From Pelomonas sp. Root1444 (lineage in GTDB: Bacteria > Pseudomonadota > Gammaproteobacteria > Burkholderiales > Burkholderiaceae_C), in the NCBI RefSeq assembly GCF_001426885.1, contig NZ_LMFP01000001.1:312834-376833 (forward strand): a DNA stretch of 64,000 bases, read 5' to 3'. The notes below the pieces were generated by a model that saw nothing but the letters and a program-made list of their open reading frames with translations, searched no databases and was not told the origin of the DNA. This document shows positions 1 to 6,075 of this stretch, piece by piece (position 1 is the first letter of the stretch; every line of letters starts with the position of its first letter). The position numbers and the translations under genes were made by a program.

Positions 1-1
1 C

Positions 2-145
2 CTGCGCGAGCAGTGGCATGCCGACGACGGCGACTGGGTCGTGCAGATCGACCAGCTGAACGCGGCGCTGCGCGAGCATCCCGCGACCAGCGACCTGGAG
101 CAGGTCGACTGCGCGGCGACGCCGGGCCACCCCAGCTGTTCATGA
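2..145 (+). CDS. 3' end of an unidentified gene (partial)
   Basis: The reading frame is open from the window edge to a TGA at 143-145. It gives about 47 residues, beginning LREQWHADDGDWVVQIDQLN and ending in a short Cys/Pro-rich tail. The stop overlaps an ATG at 142 (ATGA), which would translationally couple it to the start of the following esterase. No family is recognisable from this fragment. The frame is supported only by acidic, amphipathic composition and by the ATGA junction. Confidence 0.35.
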   Translation: MREQWHADDGDWVVQIDQLNAALREHPATSDLEQVDCAATPGHPSCS

Positions 146-257
146 AGCAGCCCTCCTGGGCGACGCTGCTGGGCCGCAATGCGCGGCTGCTGCAGCGCGC
201 CGCCCAGCCGCTGCGAGACCGCGCCAAGCCGCCACCCGGCGCCGGCAGCTGGGCTCG

Positions 258-1106
258 GTGCTGAGCGAGGCCGGCCCGCGGCGCTACTGGCTGTTCCGGC
301 CCGTGGGCGTGCGCTTCGGCGAAAAGCTGCCGTTGATGGTCATGCTGCACGGCTGCCACCAGGACGCCAAAAGCTTTGCGGCCAGCACGCGCATGAACGC
401 GGTCGCGGCGCGCGAGCGCTTCCTCGTGCTCTACCCCGAACAGCCGCGCCTGGCCAATGCGCAGGGCTGCTGGAACTGGTTCGAGACGCAGTCGGGCCGC
501 GCCTACGGCGAGGCGGCGTGGATCATGCGCGCCATCGAGCAGGTCAGCGTCCTCTATGCGGCCGACCGCGACCGCACGGCTGTGGCCGGGCTGTCGGCCG
601 GCGCCAGCATGGCGGCGCTGCTGGCCACGCGCTATCCGCAGCGCTTCAAGGCGCTGGTCATGCATTCCGGCGTGCCGCCGGGCACGGCGCATTCGACAGT
701 CTCGGCCATGGGTGCGATGCAGGGGCGGCGCGTGCCGCCGGTGGTCGCTGAACCGGCCGAAGCCTGGCCGCCGCTGATGGTCATCCATGGTGAGGCGGAC
801 GGCGTCGTGTCGGCCCGCAACGCGGGCGCGGCCGCACAAATGTGGTCGCAGGCGGCCGGCGCCCGCGAGGGCGCGCCGCAGGCGATGCAGCGCGGCAATC
901 GCTACCCGATGACGGTGACCCAGTTCAAGCGCTCGCGCGACGTGGTGGCGACGCTGGTGCAGGTCGGCCGCCTGGGCCATGCCTGGAGCGGCGGCGCGGC
1001 GCGCCAGCGCTTCAGCGATGCCAACGGGCCGGATGCGTCGCGGATGGTGTGGCGCTTCGCTGAGAAGCAGTTCGGCTCCCGATGCGAACCCGCGGCGGCC
1101 CCTTGA
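258..1106 (+). CDS. PHB depolymerase family esterase
   Basis: Alpha/beta hydrolase of the polyhydroxybutyrate-depolymerase (LpqC/feruloyl-esterase-like) family, which hydrolyses polyester or aryl-ester substrates. The oxyanion region is MLHGCHQDA (residues 29-37). The nucleophile is S113 in GLSAGAS, the acidic residue is probably in HGEADGVV, and the C-terminal histidine is in RLGHAWSGG. The C terminus is complete. The in-frame start is GTG 258. Family members usually carry a further 35-45 N-terminal residues, and a matching basic segment (MKQPSWATLLGRNARLLQRA) is encoded from ATG 142 but in another frame that stops at 262-264. Either a single-base indel near 240-262 splits the gene, or translation really starts at GTG 258. 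The family call is secure and the start is not. Confidence 0.85.
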   Translation: MLSEAGPRRYWLFRPVGVRFGEKLPLMVMLHGCHQDAKSFAASTRMNAVAARERFLVLYPEQPRLANAQGCWNWFETQSGRAYGEAAWIMRAIEQVSVLYAADRDRTAVAGLSAGASMAALLATRYPQRFKALVMHSGVPPGTAHSTVSAMGAMQGRRVPPVVAEPAEAWPPLMVIHGEADGVVSARNAGAAAQMWSQAAGAREGAPQAMQRGNRYPMTVTQFKRSRDVVATLVQVGRLGHAWSGGAARQRFSDANGPDASRMVWRFAEKQFGSRCEPAAAP

Positions 1107-1165
1107 GCGCGACCGACCTTCGTTGACGGCTTGCGGCCTGGAGCCGTCGTTCCTGACGGTCCGCT

Positions 1166-1610
1166 TCAGGGCGCTCCGTTCGCCGGCAGTGCATCAAGTG
1201 GACTTTGCACTGCACCGCCTCCCCAGGCGCAGGATGTGGGTGTAGACCATGGTGGTCGCCCGTCGGCATGCCCCCTGCAGTTCCTGGCGGTGCGAATGTC
1301 ACTGCCGCTCTGGAGCAGATGCGTCGCGAAGCAGTGACGAAGCGTGTGAGGCGTTGCCGGCTTGGCGATGCCCGCAGCCTGCACCGTGCGCTTGAAGGCA
1401 CGCTGGAACGGCTTGCCTGCGACTGCGTCGGCTGCCCTCGGTGCTTCGGCTGTAGTGCAGGTAGCGGATACGCTCGCGCAACTGGTCCAGCAGGCGCGCT
1501 GATCGCAGCGGCGGCAGAGGGCGAACTGGGGCTGGCCGCAGCGTCTTGCGAGACGGCAACTCGTTGTCTGGACCGGGCATGCATAACCTCCCCGCTGAAG
1601 TGAAACCCAC
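1166..1610 (-). pseudogene. intI: Degenerate integron integrase (intI), internally deleted
   Basis: On the minus strand a segment typical of the integron-integrase N terminus ([16 protein letters not shown], about 1500-1445) runs directly into the catalytic C terminus: [20 protein letters not shown], then remnants of the G-H-x-D and Y-T-H box and [12 protein letters not shown] near the end. About 200 residues between them are missing, including the IntI-specific central region. The C-terminal end needs at least two frame changes to recover the [12 protein letters not shown]-like sequence. The HTLRH box (Arg and His of the tyrosine-recombinase active site) is still visible. The protein cannot be functional. 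It reads away from the attC cassettes, as intI genes do. Confidence 0.8.
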
Positions 1611-1805
1611 CGTTGCACACCTCGGGACCGGCTGGCACAGTCGGCCGCCGGCAGATGCCGGTTTGTGCAGGAATTTAATGCTGCATAGAACACCAGTACA
1701 TGGGCGAATTGATGATGCCGCTCAAGGACTTGCGACGGCAAAGTGCGAGCTGGTTAAGCGGCATGCCCGTGAGTTCTGCAGCACACCGTGCTGGATAAAC
1801 CAATA

Positions 1806-1829
1806 GTTATGCAGCAGGCTAGGTTGAAC
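1806..1829 (+). other. Candidate attI / first recombination site
   Basis: Just upstream of the integrase relic and ahead of the first cassette are GTTATGC (1806-1812) and GTTGAAC (1823-1829). The second matches the integron core consensus GTTRRRY and is identical to the core sites ending two attC sites downstream (2465-2471, 3249-3255). The intervening GCAGCAGG resembles the spacer of class 1 attI. Location and core fit an attI, but no second landmark proves it. Confidence 0.45.
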
Positions 1830-2119
1830 TCCATCAGCTGCTTCGTGCCTGGCTTGCGCGGCGGCCTGGTCGTGCCGGAGGCCGAGCCGTCCGCGAGTTC
1901 GGGCGCACGCGTGTCGGTGTCACGACTGAGCAGCGCCCAGGTCCCGGATTCCGCCTGCATTGCGCGTCCGGCTAGTCCACCAAGCCTGCTCGCCTCAGCC
2001 TGCGGCGGGTTTCAACTTCGGCGGCTTCGTCGTGTCGCGGCCACCGGCGCTTCGACAAACGGCGCTCGGCATAACCGGTCGCTGCAGCGGACGGCTTCGC
2101 CGCCCGCTGACCTTTCACG
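1824..2119 (+). other. First integron cassette, no convincing gene
   Basis: The stretch between the candidate attI core and the first attC is about 295 bp. Frames that stay open here (for example 1788-2135) continue straight through the attC and give Ser/Arg/Ala-rich sequence typical of spurious high-GC frames. None has a credible ribosome-binding site. It is GC-rich, unlike the AT-richer cassettes that follow. It may be a non-coding cassette, or a decayed one. Confidence 0.45.
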
Positions 2120-2125
2120 TTATGT
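2069..2125 (+). repeat. attC site 1 (57 bp)
   Basis: R'' GCATAAC (2069-2075) pairs with R' GTTATGT (2119-2125). Between them lies the imperfect inverted core CGGTCGCTGCAGCGG / CCGCCCGCTGACC. The core GCTGCAGCGGACGGCTTC is shared with the attC at 3199-3255. Length and layout match integron attC (59-be) sites. Confidence 0.8.
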
Positions 2126-2424
2126 CTCACGGTGACGGCCTTGACGAGCTATCCGCTGCCTTGCGTGCGGCGGGGGTTGAGCATGCTCTTTACCACGACT
2201 GCATCTGGATCACTCTTCCCCAGAAGCAAGGGAATGTGGAGATTAAGTCATGGAGCCATCAAGGTAGAACGGCACAACTGTTTGTCGATCCTCAGTGGTT
2301 CTCATTGGGCACCAATGACGGCGAGTTTGATGGGCCGCCGGAATCAGTCATTGCACGGGTTGCGGCGAGGCTTTCGGAGCAAGCTTTGTCACTGTGGCGG
2401 CCCGCAGCAGGAGCGCTCGATTGA
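2122..2424 (+). CDS. Cassette-borne hypothetical protein (100 aa)
   Basis: Start ATG 2122 lies within the R' core of the preceding attC, which is common for cassette genes. The open frame further upstream is rejected because it crosses the attC. The product begins MSHGDGLDELSAALRAAGVE and contains HDCIWITLP and a run of aromatic residues, suggesting a small soluble alpha/beta protein. There is no signal peptide or membrane segment. The stop at 2422-2424 sits two bases before the next attC. Base composition is more AT-rich than the flanking chromosome, consistent with acquisition. No function is recognised. Expression would depend on an upstream promoter because no ribosome-binding site is obvious. 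Confidence 0.65.
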   Translation: MSHGDGLDELSAALRAAGVEHALYHDCIWITLPQKQGNVEIKSWSHQGRTAQLFVDPQWFSLGTNDGEFDGPPESVIARVAARLSEQALSLWRPAAGALD

Positions 2425-2425
2425 G

Positions 2426-2471
2426 ACATAACCATTTGCTGCAGCGGACGGCTTGAGCGCCAACGTTGAAC
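2426..2471 (+). repeat. attC site 2 (46 bp, shortened)
   Basis: R'' ACATAAC (2426-2432) and R' GTTGAAC (2465-2471) flank the shared core GCTGCAGCGGACGGCTT. Compared with sites 1 and 4 about ten bases of the right-hand stem are missing, so the hairpin would be shorter and possibly less recombinogenic. Confidence 0.7.
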
Positions 2472-2474
2472 ATC

Positions 2475-2699
2475 ATGGGCGCCTCATTTCGCGACGCGGA
2501 TGACTACCTGCAGACTTATCCGCGCTTCCTCAAGTGGATTAATCAATGTGCGGCGTGTGGGATCAGGGGGTATAGGCCCGAGATGCCTGCCAACGACGAA
2601 CCGCGGTTCACTGGTCAGAATCTCAGGAAGTATTTCCGGCCATTGAGCATCGACTCAGACGGGCTGTGCGAGCAATGTGCGCGTCATGTGAGCGGATGA
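2475..2699 (+). CDS. Cassette-borne small CxxC protein (74 aa)
   Basis: ATG 2475 is chosen. TTG 2466, inside the attC core, is an alternative that adds three residues. The product has two Cys pairs, CAACG near residue 28 and CEQCA near the C terminus, separated by about 40 residues. That pattern suggests a small zinc-ribbon-type fold, but it is inference from the spacing alone. It has no signal peptide. The gene fills the cassette completely: the stop ends one base before the next attC at 2701. No function recognised. Confidence 0.6.
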   Translation: MGASFRDADDYLQTYPRFLKWINQCAACGIRGYRPEMPANDEPRFTGQNLRKYFRPLSIDSDGLCEQCARHVSG

Positions 2700-2700
2700 T

Positions 2701-2757
2701 GTCCAACCTGCCATTGGAGCGGACCGCCTTCGGCGGCCGCTCATCTTCACGTAGGCC
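2701..2757 (+). repeat. attC site 3 (57 bp, degenerate R')
   Basis: R'' GTCCAAC (2701-2707) fits the RYYYAAC consensus. The stem TTGGAGCGGACCGCC / GGCGGCCGCTC is well formed. R' is degraded (GTAGGCC at 2751-2757 where GTTGGAC would be expected). Same length as sites 1 and 4 but a different core sequence, so this cassette probably came from another attC lineage. Confidence 0.65.
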
Positions 2758-2767
2758 CCAAAGTCGA

Positions 2768-3204
2768 ATGAAGCGCTTTATCGTCATTTTCCTTGCTGGC
2801 ATCGGCAGCCTTGCGCTGCTTCTTGTGCTGTTGGCATTTTTATTCTCAACGCTTGTCTCGTCGCCGGAGAGTAACGACATTAACTTGAAGGGCGAGTTCG
2901 AGTCACCCAATTCTGAGTTTCGAGCTGCTCATTTTGTTGGTATGGGCGGTGGTGCGGCGGGGTGGTGCAACGAGGTCGTTACGGTGCAGCCGAGGCTGCC
3001 GGCCGGCACAAAATCAGACGATCTAATGCGAGACTTCAAGGTTTTCAGCGTTAGCTGCGGCTCAGATGTTCAAGTGCGCTGGGTGGGGATGCAGAACTTG
3101 TCATTAGCTTTTCTATCAAAGATCGCACCGGCGGTGCATCCACTTATATGCGGCCTCAAAACAGCACCGGGAAAATTCATGTCCGCTACAGCGTTGACGC
3201 CTAA
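2768..3204 (+). pseudogene. Cassette gene for a membrane-anchored protein, frameshifted
   Basis: ATG 2768 starts a protein with an N-terminal membrane anchor (MKRFIVIFLAGIGSLALLLV, continuing hydrophobic to about residue 30), then an extracytoplasmic domain with FVGMGGGAAGWCNEVV and VFSVSCGSDVQVRWVG. At the G-run 3085-3088 the frame fails. A one-base insertion there restores DAELVISFSIKDRTGGASTY and RYSVDA, ending at TAA 3202-3204 inside the R'' of the next attC, where cassette genes usually stop. The uncorrected frame reads on through the attC to 3253. A real deletion or a homopolymer sequencing error would both explain this. Function unknown. Confidence 0.65.
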
Positions 3205-3255
3205 CCGGTCGCTGCAGCGGACGGCTTCGCCGCCCGCTGAACTCGCACGTTGAAC
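3199..3255 (+). repeat. attC site 4 (57 bp)
   Basis: R'' GCCTAAC (3199-3205) and R' GTTGAAC (3249-3255) both match the consensus. The stem region CGGTCGCTGCAGCGGACGGC is identical to that of attC 1. This is the last attC of the array. Bases 3256-3419 downstream carry no recognisable gene. Confidence 0.8.
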
Positions 3256-3419
3256 GTTAGCTTCGCGGCGGCACGTCCAGCAGAGTCTGATTTCCGCTTT
3301 AGGTCGGGAACGACCTGCCGGGCGGTATGCCCGGCTGACCCGACCAGCTCAGCTGCCCACCTGTCGCCGCCCGACGCTTGCACAGCCTGCGCGGCGTGTG
3401 CCGCGACCTCCGCGAGGTT

Positions 3420-4967
3420 CTATTTCACTGCATTGATCTGCTGGATCAGCGCGCGGTGGCTGGGCAGGTCCACCAGCGCGCGCTCGGCGAAGCGCTGGAT
3501 CTTGGCGAACAGCTTCTGCGCCTCGTCGCCCTGCGTGAAGTCGGCGCGGCCCGCGCCGAGGTCGGTCTGGACGCCCATGCCGTAGAGGATGTACTGGTAG
3601 TTGAAGAAGGCGAAGGTCTCGGTGTCCAGCACGAAGTCGAAGCGGCCGGGCGGGCGCAGCCGCCACTGCGCCAGCAGCTCGGCCAGCCGCGCGGGGATGG
3701 TGGCCGGGGCGGTGTTGTCGCGCCAGAAGGGCTCGGTGCGCTGGCTCAGGCAGTAGTGCAGCTTGAGGAAGCCCACGATGTTGTCGAAGCGGGCGGTCAT
3801 CAGCTCGTTGAAGCGCCGCGCCGGTGCCTCCATCGGGCCGCTGTGCGGCAGCATCTCGGCAATCATGCCGACGGCCGCCTCGATGAGGACCAGGCCGGTC
3901 GATTCCAGCGGCTCCAGGAAGCCGGCGGACAGCCCCACGGCGACGCAGTTCTTCAGCCATTGCTGCTCGCGGTAGCCGGGTGCGAAGGGGATGCTGCGCA
4001 TCGCCAGCGCCTCGTCGCGCCCGGCGCCGCAATAGGCGCGCAGGATCTCCGCGGCGCGGTCGTCGCTCAGGTGGCTGCTGGAATAGACGCAGCCGATGCC
4101 GCGCGCGCCGTTCAGGCCGATCTCCCACAGCCAGCCGGCCTCGTGCGCGGTGGCGATGGTGCAGCTCTCCATCGGTGTGTCGGGAGACTCGAACGGCAGC
4201 TTGCAGGCCAGCGCCCGGTCGGCGAAGAGCTGGCCGCGCACCGACTTGAAGGGGCTGGCCAGGGCGCCGCCGATCAGCTCGGCGCGAAAGCCGGTGCAGT
4301 CGATGTAGAGGTCGGCCTGGTGGCGTTCCTGGCGGCCCTGCTGCACGCTGTCCAGGTGCGCGATGGCGCCGGCGGTGTCGAGCGCGACATGGTTCACCGT
4401 GCCTTCGACATGGCGCACGCCCAGCTCGCGGGCGCGGTCGGCCAGCAGCCGGGCGAGCTTGATGGCGTCGAAGTGGTAGGCGTAGTTGAGCGGCGCGGCA
4501 TAGGGCGCCTCGCCGGCCCGCTTGGGCGCGCGCTGCGCCTGCGCGACGCGGTACTGCAGCGTCATCGCTTCGGCGAAGGGCGGCCGGGTGGCCTCGTCCT
4601 GCAGCAGCCAGTAGGGCACGAGGTTGATGCCGTCGGCGTAGAAGGGCGCCTCGAAGGGATGGAAGAACTGGTGCTGCCGGCCGGCGGTCGGCGCGTGCGC
4701 CCAGTCGACGAAGCGGATGCCCTGCTTCATCGTCGCCGAGGTCGCGCGGATGAACTGCGCCTCGTCGATGCCGAGGAACTGGAGCGTGCTCCGGATGGTC
4801 GGGAAGGTGCCTTCGCCGACACCGACACTGCTGATGTCCGGCGACTCCAGCACGGTGATCTCGAGATGGCTGCGCTCCGGCAGGCGCAACGCCTTGGCCA
4901 GGTAGGCAGCGGTGAGCCACCCGGCCGTGCCGCCACCGACGATGAGGATGCGTCGCTTGTTGGTCAT
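3420..4967 (-). CDS. Flavin-dependent tryptophan-halogenase family protein
   Basis: FAD-dependent halogenase family (PrnA/RebH type), which uses FADH2, O2 and halide to make hypohalous acid for C-H halogenation of indoles or aromatics. Start ATG 4967 (MTNKRRIL) puts the dinucleotide-binding GGGTAGW at residues 11-17. The family's catalytic lysine is present as K81 in TMKQGIRF, and the catalytic glutamate as E355 in EPLESTG. The usual GWxWxIP signature is relaxed to GWLWEIG (residues 278-284). At 515 aa it is full length. There is no flavin reductase, NRPS or PKS nearby, so the substrate is unknown. Many such proteins in Gammaproteobacteria and Burkholderiales pair with TonB receptors; the only one here is 49 kb away. 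The gene follows a stop-associated repeat. Confidence 0.88.
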   Translation of the reverse strand: MTNKRRILIVGGGTAGWLTAAYLAKALRLPERSHLEITVLESPDISSVGVGEGTFPTIRSTLQFLGIDEAQFIRATSATMKQGIRFVDWAHAPTAGRQHQFFHPFEAPFYADGINLVPYWLLQDEATRPPFAEAMTLQYRVAQAQRAPKRAGEAPYAAPLNYAYHFDAIKLARLLADRARELGVRHVEGTVNHVALDTAGAIAHLDSVQQGRQERHQADLYIDCTGFRAELIGGALASPFKSVRGQLFADRALACKLPFESPDTPMESCTIATAHEAGWLWEIGLNGARGIGCVYSSSHLSDDRAAEILRAYCGAGRDEALAMRSIPFAPGYREQQWLKNCVAVGLSAGFLEPLESTGLVLIEAAVGMIAEMLPHSGPMEAPARRFNELMTARFDNIVGFLKLHYCLSQRTEPFWRDNTAPATIPARLAELLAQWRLRPPGRFDFVLDTETFAFFNYQYILYGMGVQTDLGAGRADFTQGDEAQKLFAKIQRFAERALVDLPSHRALIQQINAVK

Positions 4968-4984
4968 CGGGGATTCAAAGATCC

Positions 4985-5106
4985 GGGCCGAGCGCCGGGC
5001 CGCTCCCAAGCGGGCCCGCCATGGCGATGTGCTCGCGGCTCCATGCCGCGGCCATTGCCGTCCCGCGGGGGGGCCGGCCAAGGTACGCGTTGGACGAGGG
5101 GCTTCA
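4985..5106 (-). repeat. Stop-codon-associated repeat, copy A
   Basis: Read on the minus strand it begins TGAAGCCCCTCGTCCAACGC, six bases beyond the first base of the vapC TAG, then GGACGGCAATGGCC, the hairpin GCCGCGGCAT / GAGCCGCGAGC, CACATCGCC, and a tail GCTTGGGAGCGGCCCGGCGC shared with copy D at 25668. It fills the gap between vapC and the halogenase gene. Confidence 0.7.
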
Positions 5107-5109
5107 TTT

Positions 5110-5607
5110 CTATGCGCGTACGTAGAGGTTCTTCAGCCACTGCTGGCCGGTGCCGGTGCCGTGGCTCCAGTCCTCGTCCTCGTCGGACGGTTGGGCGACA
5201 TAGCCGGAGGGGTTGAGCAGCTTGACGCGGCCGACGCGGAAGGCCGAGACGCGGTGCGTCACGAAGGTCAGGCTGTGCTCCAGCGCCGTGGCGGCCAGCA
5301 GGCCGTCGCGCGTGTTGGCGTAGGGCAGCTGGGCGCGGCGGCGCACGACGGCGGCGTCCACCGGCAGCACGCGCCCCTCGAAGGCGGGCATCACGCGCTG
5401 GTCGATCCAGTCCCGCACGGCCAGGCCGGCGGCGCGGTCCTTGCGGCCCAGGCGGGCGGCGGCGTTCTCGATCTCCAGCAGGTTCAGCGCCGAGATGAAG
5501 AGCTTCTGCCGTGCAATGCCGGCCGCCCACGCGGCCAGGCCCGGGGCGGACTGCCCTGCCTTGGCCTTGCGCAGTTCGAGCACGATGCCGGTGTCCAGCA
5601 GGTACAT
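5110..5607 (-). CDS. vapC: PIN-domain toxin, VapC family
   Basis: PIN-fold ribonuclease, toxin half of a type II toxin-antitoxin pair. Acidic metal-binding residues of the family are visible: D5 in MYLLDTGIV, the glutamate in NLLEIENA, and the Asp of NTRDGLLAATA followed by the late FVTHRVSAF segment. At 165 aa it is slightly long for VapC because of an acidic C-terminal tail (about the last 27 residues, SDEDEDW and onward). It begins 5 bp after the antitoxin stop, so the pair is co-transcribed. Targets of VapC enzymes are typically tRNA or rRNA; the target here cannot be read from sequence. Confidence 0.85.
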   Translation of the reverse strand: MYLLDTGIVLELRKAKAGQSAPGLAAWAAGIARQKLFISALNLLEIENAAARLGRKDRAAGLAVRDWIDQRVMPAFEGRVLPVDAAVVRRRAQLPYANTRDGLLAATALEHSLTFVTHRVSAFRVGRVKLLNPSGYVAQPSDEDEDWSHGTGTGQQWLKNLYVRA

Positions 5608-5612
5608 TGCGT

Positions 5613-5864
5613 TCAGCCCAGCGGCTCGCGGTGGTCCCAGGCACCGTCCGGCGACGCCTCGGCGGCGTCCAGCGCCACGCCTTCGGGCATGGCCAGCAGC
5701 TCCAGGATGTTCTCGCCCTCGCCGGTCAGGCGGCGGTAGTCGGCGATGCTCATCAGCACATGGGTGGGCTGGCCGCGGTCGGTGATCAGCACCGGCTCCA
5801 CCTGCGCGGCGCGCTTGGCGTGGCTGACGTCGCGGTTGAACTCGCGGCTGCTGAGGAGCTTCAT
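5613..5864 (-). CDS. Phd/YefM-family antitoxin
   Basis: 83-residue protein starting at ATG 5864 (MKLLSSREFNRDVSHAKRAA). This is the Phd/YefM DNA-binding N-terminal fold, followed by PVLITDRGQPTHVLMSI and the typical SIADYRRLTG segment. The acidic C terminus (residues about 55-83) would wrap the toxin. The longer upstream frame is rejected because the conserved family start is at this methionine. It precedes the PIN toxin by 5 bp. A 12-bp perfect inverted repeat lies 20-56 bases upstream of its start and is the likely autoregulatory operator. Confidence 0.85.
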   Translation of the reverse strand: MKLLSSREFNRDVSHAKRAAQVEPVLITDRGQPTHVLMSIADYRRLTGEGENILELLAMPEGVALDAAEASPDGAWDHREPLG

Positions 5865-5883
5865 GATGCCGGCCAATGTACCT

Positions 5884-5920
5884 ACGTGCCTACGTTTATG
5901 CAACGGGGACGTAGGCACGT
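5884..5920. promoter_or_regulatory. Palindromic operator upstream of the antitoxin gene
   Basis: Perfect 12-bp inverted repeat ACGTGCCTACGT (5884-5895) and ACGTAGGCACGT (5909-5920), 13-bp spacer. The left arm is extended by a further CCTACG at 5881, making overlapping half-sites. Position just upstream of the toxin-antitoxin operon fits binding by the Phd-type antitoxin. The regulatory role is inferred. Confidence 0.6.
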
Positions 5921-6075
5921 CGGGCCAGCACGGTTCGTCCCGATGGACAGCGGAAACGCCGCTGGCACAGTGCGCCGCCAGGTTGGCAGCGCTTTCGCCG
6001 GCCTGAGGGGACAACGTTGTCGAGAGCCGCCCTGCGGCTCCGAGCAACGGCCGCGAATACCAAGAGGAACACCCA

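Noticed and set aside
1960-2121. N-terminal extension of the first cassette protein
   Set aside because: It would translate through the attC site; the ATG at 2122 in the attC core is the usual kind of cassette start.
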